Assembly (NCBI GenBank): GCA_024500155.1
Contig: CM044879.1
Span: 2,123,501 to 2,187,500 of the forward strand
Direction: 5' to 3'
From: Chenopodium formosanum
Taxonomy: Eukaryota > Streptophyta > Magnoliopsida > Caryophyllales > Amaranthaceae
DNA length: 64,000 nucleotides
In this document: positions 37,968 to 50,239 of the stretch, piece after piece
Layout of the letters: each line of letters opens with the position of its first letter
How positions within the stretch are numbered: the first letter of the stretch is position 1
The notes under the pieces: model-generated
The model's input: the letters and a program-made list of their open reading frames with translations, nothing else
Databases searched by the model: none
Told to the model about the DNA's origin: nothing
Program-made: the position numbers and the translations under genes

Positions 37968-38834
37968 GATATTTGCGCGTTTTTGGTAGTGACTTGAATT
38001 TGAGCTTGTTTCCAGCCGAATCCAAATTGTACTTTAATTCACATGACCTGATTGGGACCTAAATTGAAGATGATCCTACTTGATGAGACAAGGCCCCAAA
38101 GTAATTGTGAGCTTCATTATTAGCTTATTATTTGAATTAGTTGACATTAGATATGAATGTGACCCTATCCGAATTGAATTACTAATAACTGTTAAAAACA
38201 ACCTAAATCATATACGCGAATTTTATCTTTTCGGAAGCCTGTTGGCCAACTCTGGTTTCTAAGGTCTGTGCATGTTTGAGAACAATAACGATATGTGACG
38301 GGCTAGAGTGTAAACTGTAAATGCCTGAAGTGGGTGCTGTAGAGGTGTTACCTGTATCATGACTTGTAGGGAAGTATATCGATTAAACCGGAAAACACTG
38401 ACTAAACCCCGAAGCCTGGGAACGCTTTAATAAGAACGTGAAATTTTGATTGATCATAATCATATATGTTCTGTTTCGAAATCATGGTTTTCGAGTTATC
38501 CTCTATAGTCTATACATGAAGCTTACCCCTGTAAAGATTGATCAATCACTACGCTATTATAAACTACCACATATATCTAAAGTCACCACCCCATCTTATC
38601 GCCATCCATCCATTTTTGATCCCAAGATCTCAGGATACGAGGAGGGAGTGATATCACTACTCCATCGCCTCAACCTTGACTAGTACTCCGTAGTTGGTAT
38701 TGAGTAATTGACGAGGTATATAAATTGATTACTCCAGATTAAATATTGTATTTTGTATATAAAACGGAGTGGTACATGGTACATGCTGACATGCATCACC
38801 AAGGAGGCAAATATATATCATCCACCTAATTCCT

Positions 38835-38910
38835 CTTACATAAGTTTCTACAATTAAGGCAATACATTTCTTCTTGCAGTCCATCGTGCAACCATCATCA
38901 TTATAGGCTT
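38835..38910 (-). pseudogene. Relic of the 3' end of a glycine-rich protein gene
   Basis: On the minus strand, GGTTGCACGATGGACTGCAA continues to encode GCTMDCKKKC, the same as the C-terminal motif of the intact gene at 39781-40218. It then loses the terminal Ser-Ala-Tyr-Cys, and the glycine-rich part is gone. The 3' UTR-like flank also aligns (TACATAAG..TTCTACAATTAAGGCA against TCATAAAAGCTTAACAATAAGCA). This is a truncated tandem duplicate. Confidence 0.7.
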
Positions 38911-39426
38911 ATAGCTTAGCATATTAATTAACAAAGGAAGTATTCAAACAGAAGGACCCACCTTACAAAAATAATAAAAAATATAAAAGATATTTTACAT
39001 TTTTACATATAACGATAATCCAAACTACTACTCCGTATAAAGCTAAGTTTGCGTGACCAATTGTAAGTTTTTAATACACCAATTAATGTTACGTATTCTA
39101 AAATATAAGCATGTTTCAAGAATGTACTTAAATTCCTTAAAGATCTAGTACAAGTCGTTTCCCTACCTTTATACATATACTTAATAATTAACATATTACT
39201 CCGTATTAGTAAAAAATCACGTAAATGTATTTTTCTTCTTATATACTCCGTAGTATTAAAGGAGTATTCCGTATCCTTAGTATTTAATAGCAAGTTGTAC
39301 ACCCCACCCATCCATACACAACCACTACATTGCTTTGCCTCACAGCTCCGGTGCTGGTGCCGGCCACACCGACTCGAGCCTCGCTCAAACCAAACAAAAA
39401 CCAAAGGCAAGAGGATAGAGCCTCTC

Positions 39427-39432
39427 TTTATT
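39427..39432 (-). terminator. Possible polyadenylation signal of the glycine-rich protein gene
   Basis: AATAAA on the minus strand, about 350 bases after the stop codon. It is only one of several AT-rich candidates. Confidence 0.3.
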
Positions 39433-39780
39433 CATTCCACCAGTACCATATATATTACATCCCACAACATCAAAGCATAGCAAACACAAAAAGCAAGAGA
39501 AAAAACCCTCACAAACCACTAATACTAATAACAAAACCACAATAATACATAACATGATCATAAGTTTATAACTACATATAAATTATAAAAGTCCTACTAT
39601 TTACTCATACAAAAGTAACATAATAGGAACTAATTAGTAACACCATATAACAAATAAAAGCCTTAAATAAGATCACATACCATATACTATATAGTCCACA
39701 TATATATTTATAGCAGTAGTTGTTGTATCACCAAAGATATAATCAACCACTTAATAATTAATTTTCCCACTCATAAAAGC

Positions 39781-40218
39781 TTAACAATAAGCACTACATT
39801 TCTTCTTGCAATCCATGGTGCAACCCCCACCTCCTCCACCACCACCATAACCCTTGCCAGACCTACTAAAGGAGTAAAAACACTTTGCAGGGCACGTTAG
39901 TTTCTTCATGTAACAAGGCCCCTTTTCTTTGCACACCACACTAGGCCTTACGGTCCCACTCTTTCCGTGGCCCCCGCTCGGGGTCCCGTATCCGTATCCG
40001 TACCCGCCTCCTTCACCCCCGAACATACCCGGGTCGTTGAACCCGGGTATCCCAAACCCGCCACCCGGCCCGAAGAAGTCACCACCACTGTTGTGGCCCT
40101 TGGGCTTGCCCCCCTTGGAAGTCGGGTCGGGCCGGGTGGCCCGGGTTAGGGAAGTGAGGGTTGTGATGATGAGGAGAGTAAGGAGGAGACTTGCTTTTGT
40201 TGGTTTGATGATGTTCAT
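39781..40218 (-). CDS. Small secreted glycine-rich protein with a C-terminal eight-cysteine domain
   Basis: A single exon of 145 codons. The ATG at 40218 is preferred over an upstream in-frame ATG at 40374, because the TATA box at 40319-40326 lies between them. The N-terminus (MNIIKPTKASLLLTLLIITT) is a signal peptide, probably cut near residue 28 after TRA. Residues about 30-85 are Gly/Pro-rich with GYGYGYG. The C-terminal 60 residues hold eight cysteines: VVCKEKGPC, LTCPAKCF, GCTMDCKKKC and SAYC, with a Gly8 run between the two halves. Plants carry similar uncharacterised secreted glycine-rich proteins. An extracellular or cell-wall role is inferred, with four disulfides possible. The GC-rich coding region stands out from its AT-rich surroundings. 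Confidence 0.85.
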   Translation of the reverse strand: MNIIKPTKASLLLTLLIITTLTSLTRATRPDPTSKGGKPKGHNSGGDFFGPGGGFGIPGFNDPGMFGGEGGGYGYGYGTPSGGHGKSGTVRPSVVCKEKGPCYMKKLTCPAKCFYSFSRSGKGYGGGGGGGGCTMDCKKKCSAYC

Positions 40219-40318
40219 AGTGTAATTTGTTTTTTGGTTTGAAGATTTGTTTGTTGTTTTGTGATTAGATGTGCAGATTAAAGGATATGGACTAAAGTGA
40301 GATGGGTGTGAATGTGTG

Positions 40319-40326
40319 TATTTATA
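40319..40326 (-). promoter_or_regulatory. TATA box of the glycine-rich protein gene
   Basis: TATAAATA on the minus strand, 101 bases upstream of the start codon at 40218. A start about 30 bases downstream gives a 5' UTR of roughly 70 bases. Confidence 0.7.
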
Positions 40327-42176
40327 AAGAAAGAGAGAGCATTTAAGAGAGCAAGTAAGGGGCAGTTGGGTCACTTGAGTGTGTGCGGGGGAAAAATAAA
40401 GATCTCATATGTGTACGCATTATCGATTATTACTTTCTCTTTTGTAATTTGTTTGATGTTTATAGGAGAAAATATATACAAGTTTATTATCCTGATAAAC
40501 TAATTTTGTTTACTCGATTAATTTGTAAAAGTGTACAGTAATTCATTAATAGTGGGCCCTATATGTATTAACATAATTACGCAAATGTCATGCTGAATGA
40601 TATTATTAGTTGATTTATTTACGATTTTGCCACATGATAAATAAATTAATGTAATTTATTTACTATCAAAGTGATAAAATTGGGGCTTCCTTTGTTTTTA
40701 GTCAAAATGTCTTGTTCAAAAAGCTTAAATTTTGATTATAAAGCACTCATTGACATATAATAATATTGAACATAATTTATATAGGATTTATGTTACAAAC
40801 TTAATAATTTATCCATTAAAAAAGTATTTACCCATCTGAGTGACGACAAAAGGTTAAAATAAAAATAAATAAATAAAAATTAAAAAAACGATGAATGATG
40901 AATTTTAAAAAATGAAGTAGGTTGGGTATTTTATTAATATGAATTATAAGTATTATTTTTACGAGCAAGAGATTGATTGCTAGAATAAAAATTCAATAGA
41001 ATAAAGAGGCAATAATTATAATTAAATTAAATTAAATGATGTAGGAATTAGTTTAAAGTCGTAATTACTCGAGATAATTATAGATAGAAATATTAGTTAA
41101 ATCACCATATAAGATTCAAAAGAGGCAATTAGTGCTAGTTGATTAACATAAGTAGTACACATGGGCAACTTAGGTATGGGGCATTAGATATAAATTAATT
41201 AAAATAAAAGGAGTAGGTTGGATGACATTAATCATGGTTATAAAGAGCACTTGTAATTGTGGTAATCTGAGCAGACAGGGTTGCTTTGATTGCATGTAGG
41301 CGTGGAAAATTTTAGAGGTGCCCAAAATCCTTCCTTTTTTTTTATTTTTAGGGTGGGTCCCACATGGTGGATAAAAAAGGTGCAAAATTGATTGAGCTCA
41401 CTATCTATAATCCAAAATAGGAAATTGGTGGAAAGCCAAATCCAATGGAACTTTGTTGTACACTATACACTTGGAAGGTTGAACTTCTTTGGTCAAAATA
41501 GTTTATAAAGTTGGTGGTTTTATTAATGGTTATCACATTACATGAACTAATTTTTTTTTCTTTTCATGTTTATGTGTTAGGCAATTGGCATGTACCCTTT
41601 CCGTGTTGTTTGGAGTGCTAGCTCTATTGTGGTCTTAAGTTCATGTAGTGAAATATATAAGAATATTAAGTATGACATTATGACATACAATATACATTAG
41701 TACATACCTCGATAGTCTTAAAGCATGGAAGACTAAAGAGTTAAAGAGTGTACAAGTGAAAGATTGAGTGTGTGACATGACAACCACACGATGCATTCAA
41801 TGCGCACACGGCACACACACGTCTGTGTGTGCAATGTGTGCACTAGCAATCTAGCATGGGAGATATAATGTTTTTGGTGCAAGGATGCAAGTGATGTATT
41901 GCTATGCTTTATGTATGCTAATTGGAGTCGGAGTTCAAACTTTAATAGTTTGCAATGTTACGGGAAAGAAGAATAATATGGTACTCCATATGTCTGAGTA
42001 TGGATGTTCAAATTTTATAGACATATATGAACAATTAATAAATCAATAGAGTTGTAGAATATTAATTACATATATATATGCTCATTGAATAATGTTCTCT
42101 ATGCTATCCATTAAAGTACCATTTCAAGTTACAACTCTTCGACTCTGTTCTTTAGAATTGAACTAAGGGCCTGTTC

Positions 42177-42373
42177 TCATTAACTGAACTCAGCTGAACT
42201 GAACTGAACTGAATTCAGCTGAACTGAACTGAACTGAACTCAGCTGAACTGAACCGAACTGAACTGAAATGAATATTTTATAAGAGAAGGAAATTAGGAG
42301 CTGAACTGAACTGAACTGAACTGAACTGAACTGAACTGATCTGAACTGAATTTCAAAGTAAGAGAACAGGCCC
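42177..42373. mobile_element. TTCAG-array Tourist-like MITE, copy 5 (inverted orientation)
   Basis: GGGCCTGTTCTCAT and, in complement, GGGCCTGTTCTCTTA bound the element, with TAA on both sides (42174-42176 and 42374-42376). The interior carries GAACT pentamers, and the core appears as TTTATAAGAGAAGGAAATTA, the reverse of the other copies. Its good end match suggests a younger copy. Confidence 0.8.
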
Positions 42374-42736
42374 TAAGTTGATTAAAATATTGTCTTAGTG
42401 GGGGAAGTTATTTTTTCCATCAAAATAATAGGAGTATGTATTAGATTTACGAATTGATAAACCCTAAAAGCATTAAGCAGAAGACAATATTTAGAATAGT
42501 AAAAGACAACAGTAGAATGCAATAAAGGAAAGGAAAAGACAAAGGAACTTGACAAAAATAGAAAGAATTAAATGGGAACAAAAGGGAAATTTTCGATATA
42601 GAGTGCTGCCAGAAGTGAACACAAACAAGTGAACAACCCTTCAAACAGCACTTTTAAAACACACTTGCGCAAGAGGGTATGGTATGCCAACTAAAGCTCC
42701 AGTATATGGTTTTGTGTACTAAATAATGATTTATAT

Positions 42737-42841
42737 GAGAGTGATGGATAGCTCAAGTGGTTAGAGCTTCCATCCCGATTTTAGGAGATTTTGGGATCAA
42801 TTCTTACCCTTGTCCATGTGGCTCTCTAAACACCAAAATAA
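42737..42841 (+). mobile_element. tRNA-derived SINE with a 16-bp target duplication
   Basis: The A-box-like TAGCTCAAGTGG is at 42749-42760 and the B-box-like GGGATCAATTC at 42793-42803, the spacing expected of a pol III promoter of tRNA origin. The body ends in an A-rich tail. AAATAATGATTTATAT occurs on both sides (42721-42736 and 42842-42857) without mismatch. The short, perfect duplication suggests a fairly recent insertion. Confidence 0.85.
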
Positions 42842-42987
42842 AAATAATGATTTATATAGGGCGTGCCATGGCCTAGATAGTCCCCTTGAGTTTTAATCAT
42901 GTATGGCGTTACACGGTTACCCCTCTATGGCTCTATAGGTAATAATCATAATATGTATGACTCATGATGATCGAACCTCCTATGTAT

Positions 42988-45835
42988 GGATGTTTCTACA
43001 GTGGTCCCTTTTATTTGGACTACCACTATACTTAATTATCATTGGATGATTTTTTAATCTTTTTTTAAGCTTGGTCAAACCTTAATTTTAGTATTTTTCC
43101 TTTTTTAATTCTTTTTATATTTTCCAAAATTTAATTATTGCATTTCCAAAATTTTTTTTATAATTTTCAAAATTTATTTATTAAAATCAAATTTTAATTA
43201 AATCAAAAAATAAGATTAAATTAAAAAAACAAAATCAAAAAACTTTTCATCAACGTTCTTCGAAGTCCATCATTGTTCATCGACAATCTGCAACGTCCAT
43301 CATATTTGTTCAACAATAGATGAATTTCTCTATAAATTAAGATTTACAGTGGTGCATCGATGAAGAAACCGATAGAGAAGATCTATATTCGTGCGTGGAT
43401 GGAGAAAACGAAATAAGATCTACAATCTCGATTCATATCATATCGGCGTTAATTGTAGAAAATTATGTTTCACTTGTACAATATCAATCAGCGGATGCAA
43501 AAACATCGAATTTATGTATTCGATCACCAAAAAAAAAAATTGATTTATTTCGGTGATCTAGGTTATTCAAGAAAACCAGTTAAGAAACCGTATCGTTTTT
43601 CTTCAAAACGCCATTTGATCCAAAAAATTTGGAGACCGAATTAAAAATAGTGTTTGTGTGTAAGGAATTTACCTACTTACGTATAAGACATTACCTATTA
43701 TATACATCTTAGATATTAAATGGTCATGCCCCTACTTATGTTGGACATTAGATTCAATCTAATTTAATTATTAAATATAAAAAAAAATGGAATCAATATC
43801 TTGTAAGATATCTTTTAACATTAGATTTGATAAGAAACTGTATCATTGTTTCTTCAAAACCCTATTTGACCAAAAAAATAGAGACTGAAATACAGATCTT
43901 GTTTGTGTTTAAGGAATTTACCTAAATACGGATAAGACATTACCTACTAGAAACATCTTAATTATTAAACGCTTATGACCATACGTTATGTACCATTGCA
44001 AAATATTTTATGCTAAACACGTACAAAGATTTAAATGAATCTAATTTAACTATATATATATATATCTTTTAGGATATATTTTAACTTTAGAAATTATATA
44101 TTATTTAAGAAACATTTTAAATCATCAATTATAATAAGGATAGTTTTCTAATTTCTTATAATTATTGTATAAAAGATTTTTAAATCAGTATATTTTAAAA
44201 TTTGAAAAGATTATATTCAAATGTTAAAAAATATTTATGCGTATATTCAAAGTATTTAACGCTGCACATCTTTGTCTTTCTATTTTAGTAAATTCCTTGT
44301 ACATAAATAAGGTTTAAATTTCAATCTTAAGTATTGCTCTTATGTGACTAATTTGTATTGCTTAGATTTGATATGAATACACTTATTGTTAGAATATGTT
44401 ATATTTTGCCTTAAATAATATATTTTGAATATATATTCTATATTATATTGTATCTTTGTATTTATAGCTAGTATATAATTAGGCTCCTTTTTGTAAGATT
44501 TTAGTTTCAATATTTGTGTAACTGATCTCCTAATTCCTAGTAGTCAGTAGTTACACTCACGGACATGATTAGCAAAATATTTGGCTAACTAATAGCTTGT
44601 ATTTTGTTATGATAATAGACAGCGGCAAAGTTTCATGAAAAGACTCGAAAAGTATATTCCTTCACTTTTACTCATACGTTATGATCATAAGATTATTGAT
44701 TAGAATAAATTTTGAATTTATTTTATTAGAGTGTATATATCGTATTTGTTAAGCTATAAATATATAGCTTAAGACTAGTGCCATGCACAGTAAGTTAAAT
44801 AAGGTTTAAATTTCAATCTACGTGTTTTGGGATCAAACAAGGGAGTACAATAAAAAATAAAATAAAATTGTTAGTTTTTCTAAAAGTATTTAATCTAATA
44901 TTGAAGTATATGCATACATAAAGTAAACCACGATAGTAAATATATATTAGTTACCATTTATACCAAACCTGGTTAACATTGAAGACCACATTCATATTTA
45001 CTACTCCGTACCAATAAAGAACATAACAAAATGTTAGTGAATTATAAATCAGTAATTGGTAATGTCCAAAAGAACCTAATGTCATATGTTGTTAATAATT
45101 ACAATTTTAAAAACAGGTAATGTCCTATACTTGCTTTGGGTTAAACATTTACACAAACAAGATTTTAAATTCGTTTTCCGTGTTTTTTGGATCAAATAAG
45201 GTTTCGACCAAAGAATGATGCGGTTTCTTTTTCAGATGTTCATGACAAACCCCGATTACCGTAAAACTTAAAAATTATGATTTCGATTACATAAAATCAT
45301 CGTTTTGGCAAACTTTGACTGATATTGTACAATCAAAACCTATAATTTTGGGATTTCAATTGCTGCCCAAAATCGCAACGATCCCAAATTTTTTGTACAT
45401 TTAAATTTCGCATTTGCTTTTTAGATCGAGCCATATTGTAAATCTCTTTCGATGCGCGAGTGAATGGTAATGAACATAAATCATGTGTTCATGTTTAATC
45501 ATTCCACGGATGAAAAAAGTTGAAGAACATTGATGAACTATGAAGAAGATGATGAACACTTTTTTTATTTTGATTTTTTTTTAATTTAATCACTTTTTTT
45601 ATTTAATATTATTTTTTGATTTAATTAAAATCTGATTTTAATAAATTATTTTCGAAAATATAATAAAATGATTTTTGTAAATCTAGTAATTATATTTTGT
45701 AAAATAAAAAATGAATTAAAAAAGAAAAATACCAAATTTAAGGTTTGACCATGGTAAAAAAATAAATAAAAAATCAACCAATGATAATTAAGAATAGTGG
45801 TGGTCCAAATAAAACAGACCATAGTAGAATTTTCC
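42988..45835. mobile_element. Non-autonomous Mutator-like element (MULE), 2.85 kb, with long terminal inverted repeats
   Basis: A perfect 9-bp direct repeat, CCTATGTAT, flanks it (42979-42987 and 45836-45844). The ends are inverted repeats of about 270 bp. The left reads GGATGTTTCTACAGTGGTCC then TTTTATTTGGACTACCACTA. The right in complement reads GGAAAATTCTACTATGGTCT then GTTTTATTTGGACCACCACTA. Both continue through CTTAATTATCATTGG(A/T)TGA and GGTCAAACCTTAA. No transposase frame remains. The interior has a tandem duplication around 43580-43990 (TTAAGAAAC(C/T)GTATC, ATAAGACATTACCTA) and recurring AAGGTTTAAATTTCAATCT segments near 44310 and 44802. Confidence 0.85.
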
Positions 45836-46090
45836 CCTATGTATATAGCAGATGGCACCACACTCGAAAACATCTCTAGTAACAATAATTGCTGCTATAA
45901 TTATTTAGATTATCATTCACCGTAATCTACTCTCACAAGCCAATCGTACAACTGAAGTCAAACTTGTAAGACAAATTTGTTATTAGGTGATCCAAGAGCT
46001 TTCTTAATTGGTCCAGATAAACTGTGAAAGTTTAATTTATACAGTTGTGTAATTGAAAATTTGTACGTGTAAATTTAACATTACTAGCTA

Positions 46091-46192
46091 CTCCCTTCAT
46101 TTTTACCCCGTTTTTGTTAACTGTGTTTAGAATCTTTTTATAATAGAGAAATAATCCAATTAAGTTTAACTAATAAAAGGGAACTGAAGGAG
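46091..46192. mobile_element. Stowaway-type MITE, 102 bp
   Basis: CTCCCTTCATTTTTACCCCG at the left and, in complement, CTCCTTCAGTTCCCTTTTAT at the right, with TA on both sides. The inverted match beyond the first ten bases is weak, so this copy is old. Confidence 0.6.
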
Positions 46193-47475
46193 TAATTTAG
46201 TGTAAAGTGTGAACTAACACAGAGTCACAGTGTTGTAGCATGCTAAGCTATTTCATTGCGACTACGACGATCACATGTCCATACAAACTTGCCTTTGAGG
46301 CTTTGAACTCCCATCGTCAAGCCCTGTGCATAAACATTTACTGTATGTAGTTTCATCAATTTGGTCAAGAAGTTGATAGCTTAAACACATGTTATTGTCT
46401 AATAAGTTGTCTGTCGTCCTTATGTCCTAGGTACGGTTTCTTGGCATAGATATTTCTTTATTCAACTACCAAAATTAAAATTACTTACGCAAACATGGTA
46501 ATCAATTATTCGTCACCTATTATTATCACTACAATGCATGGACTATTCTTCACAAAAGTGCCAAACCAAAATTTCCAATAACCAAACCAAAAATCCTCCT
46601 ACTAGGTTCTTTCAAGTGCCCAAGTTCGATTTTGATCAATAAAATAAAACATAGTCATGTAACGATTTGTTAGTATTGTCTCAATGAATAGAGTCTGAAT
46701 ATTAACATTTTACAAGCATACTTTTATGATAATTAAAAATTTACAAAGTATTTATGTGTTAACACATCTGTTACCGATTATTCTGTTAGTTAAATTAAAA
46801 TGGCGCACTTAAAAAAACGACCAAGAAAGTACTCATATATAGCTAAGAACTTGGGAACACGTAGTCGTACTTATGGTGTAAGCCAAGTATTAAAAAGGAT
46901 TGATAAGAGATTCAACTAGCTACATCAATATTAACATTAAATGCAAAACAAGGGTAGATAGTAAGCTATATGTTGGGTGATGAGAAGCAATTACTTCATG
47001 ATCTGGCCATCATAAGCTAAGAAAAATTCCCAAATGGCCCTCTTTTCATTTGTCAATTCATAATCATAATAATTTAATTTATGGCGTTTTAAAAAGTCAA
47101 TATCTTGAGATCTTAATTTGAATATTTATCAAATTTTCTGTATATACACAACATTCTTGGGAGATTGATTAATGTGGGTAGGCAGTAGGCACCCCCAATC
47201 TCCTGCTTAAATATCTCCTTTTTAAGATGTACTCTTTGCATATATTATAATATTATTGTAATAATTGACGGTTTTTATGATAAACATTTCAACTGCATGT
47301 TGAAAATTTATACATAATAGATATTGATGTTTACCTTTAATTTAAACAATTTTACAGTGATTAGAAGATTCCATTGAACAAAATAACTGGCATCAATTTT
47401 CATTTTCTCTTCCTCAAACGGCGCAATTATTTTCATTTTAAATCAAATTATATTAATTAAAATCTATAATAAATA

Positions 47476-47566
47476 CTACCTCCGGTCCAAGTTAGTTGCA
47501 ACTTTGGAATATTTTATATCTCACAAATAATACCCCAAAGTTGCAACTAACTTGGATCGGAGGTAG
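47476..47566. mobile_element. Stowaway-type MITE, 91 bp
   Basis: CTACCTCCGGTCCAAGTTAG then TTGCAACTTTGG is matched in complement by CTACCTCCGATCCAAGTTAG then TTGCAACTTTGG. Flanking TA lies at 47474-47475 and 47567-47568. It is almost a pure hairpin. Confidence 0.85.
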
Positions 47567-48828
47567 TATATGGTTGAAGTACATTTATTTGTCATACTAC
47601 ATACTCCGTATATTACTCCTTCTATTCTAGTTTAAAGATACACGGAGTATAAATTAATTTAAAATATCAATCCGACCTCAAGATGCTAAAGTGTTATCTA
47701 CATATAGGAATATCTTCAAACCTAGTAGACGTACTTTAGCAAGGTTTACTACTAGTATAATTTTGTTAAGTGCAACTGTGCAAGCGTGCATGGTGCATCA
47801 TCCATATTATTCCAAATCTATTTTGAACTTTTTCAAACCATACAATTTAATTTGGTCAGCCCCAAGCCAAGGTCCCCCACCCATGAACCTAGTTGTATGT
47901 GCTATCATACGGTTCAAATTAGTTGCATTGATGGATCAAAGACGAACCAAAGTTCAAAATCATATATCCCATTTTTGTGTATGTACCATATATATGTGCA
48001 ACGCTCAGTTTGTTAAGTCCTTACAATGTGCTCTTCCATTAAGATATTGAATATAAATAATTAAATAGGGTTCATCCATCAATTGTGATTGCATAAACCA
48101 ATAAATATAAAATGGTACTAAATAGTGCTTAGCTTTTCTACAAGTTGGAACTTGGAAGACAAAGGAGCCAATATTTACTTAGCTAGATTTGTAATGAGCT
48201 ACATCAAAAACACATAGAATCGAAGAAAAGTCTAACCACATACAAGTCCAACAAGGTTCCATCCTGAAACCAACAGCATTTAATCTCCTACTCTCTCTTT
48301 TTTTTCAACGTGAAACAATTAGTCTCAAGACTCTCAACACAACTCTGCGAACCTTATACACTATTGATGTACTAAAATTAAGAACATGTGTAGTGACAGA
48401 GTTGTATTTGAAAATGAATTGCCAGCATTTATTTCCATATTGCTTACAAAAATCTACAATACCGCGTTAAGTTGCACCCACCCCATGTTGTATGATACAA
48501 ATATTTTAGTCCATGATCCTTATAAATGCTTGTAGGGTTATGTCCACATGCTAATCTTATCAAAGTTTTATACTTGTAAAATATTTTCCAGGTAAATGAA
48601 TATATAGCTTCCACATTTTAGTTTTATCCTATATCATTTATTTGCGTTTCTCCTCATATACGAAACACCCTCATAAATAACGAGAATGCCGTACTACTCT
48701 TAGTACACCTATTTTGTCATTTTTGTTGCGTGATAAATGAAGATTGCAAGAGCAATTATAGGGTAGCTTAGTTTGATACTATTCAAGTAGAATGAAAATA
48801 AGAGGATTATGGAGCGGAGGGACGGTTA

Positions 48829-48977
48829 GGGCTTGTTTTGAATTATTGAATTGAGCTGAACTGAATTGTTTATAAGTGAAATAAATTAGGAACTGAACTG
48901 AACTGTACTGATCTGAACTGAGCTCAGTTGAACTGAACTTAACTTAACTGAAATAATTAAACTGAAGAGAACAAGTC
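48829..48977. mobile_element. TTCAG-array Tourist-like MITE, copy 6 (diverged)
   Basis: It runs from GGGCTTGTTTTG to GAGAACAAGTC, with TTA on both sides (48826-48828 and 48978-48980). The core survives as TTTATAAGTGAAATAAATTA, and AACTG pentamers fill the rest. Confidence 0.65.
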
Positions 48978-49097
48978 TTAGTCCCTCCATCTCACCCAGA
49001 AATGAAGTGACTTGGGTATAATCTTCACCCCACCCCTCCTGTGATAGGAGGGGCACTCGCGGTATCTTACCGTGTAAAAAAATTTAATAAAAAAATA

Positions 49098-49187
49098 CTA
49101 CCTCCGTTACATATTAGCTGCAACTTTTGGCAATATTTGTGAGAGATAAAATATTTCAAAGTTGCAATTAATATGTAACGGAGGTAG
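49098..49187. mobile_element. Stowaway-type MITE, 90 bp, same family as 47476
   Basis: CTACCTCCGTTACATATTAG then CTGCAACTTTTGG is matched in complement by CTACCTCCGTTACATATTAA then TTGCAACTTTGA. TA flanks both ends. The length and TTGCAACTTT stem match the copy at 47476-47566. Confidence 0.85.
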
Positions 49188-50187
49188 TAAGTAAATTGAA
49201 GATAAAGAGAATGGAATGAATAATACGAAGTACTTTATGTTATATATAAATCATCAAAACAAAAGTGAAATTGTTAATTGCTATTTCATCAATTTTAACT
49301 ATTTTCATTCTTCCTATAAACAATTTGCATCAAATATCCATTCTCTCTCTTGAACGATGTGGAACAACTCATATATAAATTTTCATCTTAATCCTTATAT
49401 GCAAATCACATGTAACAATAACCCAAGTACATGAATGGTATAATATAATTTAACATTTAGGCATGCATAACCAAAAATGATGTTGCCAAATAAAGGATAT
49501 GCTAAAAAATTGAAAGGTATTTCCTTGTCTCAGTTTGATGATTTAAAAATTATACTCATAATAATGTGAAAATAAGCTTTCTCATAATTTAATACCACAT
49601 GTTTTATAATGGAGTATTTGATTAATCACCAATCTTAAATGTCGTTTCTATCTTTATTATTAAACTAATTGACACTCACATATTGATACCATTATCGACA
49701 TCATATTTTGCATAGGAAAATTAGTAGGAAGCCCTAGGCCGACATATGGGCAATTGGTAACATGGCAATGAGTGAGAACTTTAGGTTAGAACAATTTTGT
49801 CAAACAAACCATCATTATAAGATTATTGGGCCATATTGCTTTACCATGTGATAACCCTTGATCCTAATACGTTATTGGTCTACTGTTTGGGAATGTCTAC
49901 TAATGGACTACGTAATACGTATATCCAACTTTTCAATTATTTTCCACTTTCTTCTTTTGTGGGGCCAAGAAAATTACATATTTGTGGATCCAATTTTAAT
50001 CCAAGCCCAAATGTTCAAGAGTTACATGATCACTATACAAATAATACACATAAAATGGCCTACCTCTAGAAAAAATTAAAACACAAATGCTTTATTGGCA
50101 CATTGTTATGGACTTATCGAGATATTTTCCTCATTTTCAATATAAACGATTTTATAAATATCATGCAAGTTTCCTAAAACAGGAGTA

Positions 50188-50190
<3 letters not shown>

Positions 50191-50235
<45 letters not shown>
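50191..50235. repeat. GA microsatellite
   Basis: About 22 perfect GA repeats followed by a purine-rich tail. Confidence 0.95.

Positions 50236-50239
<4 letters not shown>

Larger units (their letters stand above)
37633..39780. other. Interval between the SCAMP and glycine-rich protein genes, on converging strands
   Basis: It holds the SCAMP 3' UTR, a relic of a glycine-rich-protein paralogue, a small GC-rich patch (about 39335-39390) in otherwise AT-rich DNA, and the 3' UTR of the minus-strand glycine-rich protein gene. No intact additional gene was found. Confidence 0.5.

Noticed and set aside
39003..39410. 135-codon minus-strand frame over a GC-rich patch near 39335-39390
   Set aside because: The local GC content is unusual and a few cysteines appear, but no similarity to the neighbouring glycine-rich gene or any known family could be seen.
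39929..40225. 98-codon Pro-rich frame on the plus strand
   Set aside because: It is antisense to the glycine-rich protein; GC-rich Gly codons read as Pro on the other strand.
47691..48050. 119-codon open frame in intergenic DNA
   Set aside because: No recognisable domain or splice partners and unremarkable composition; probably chance or decayed repeat.
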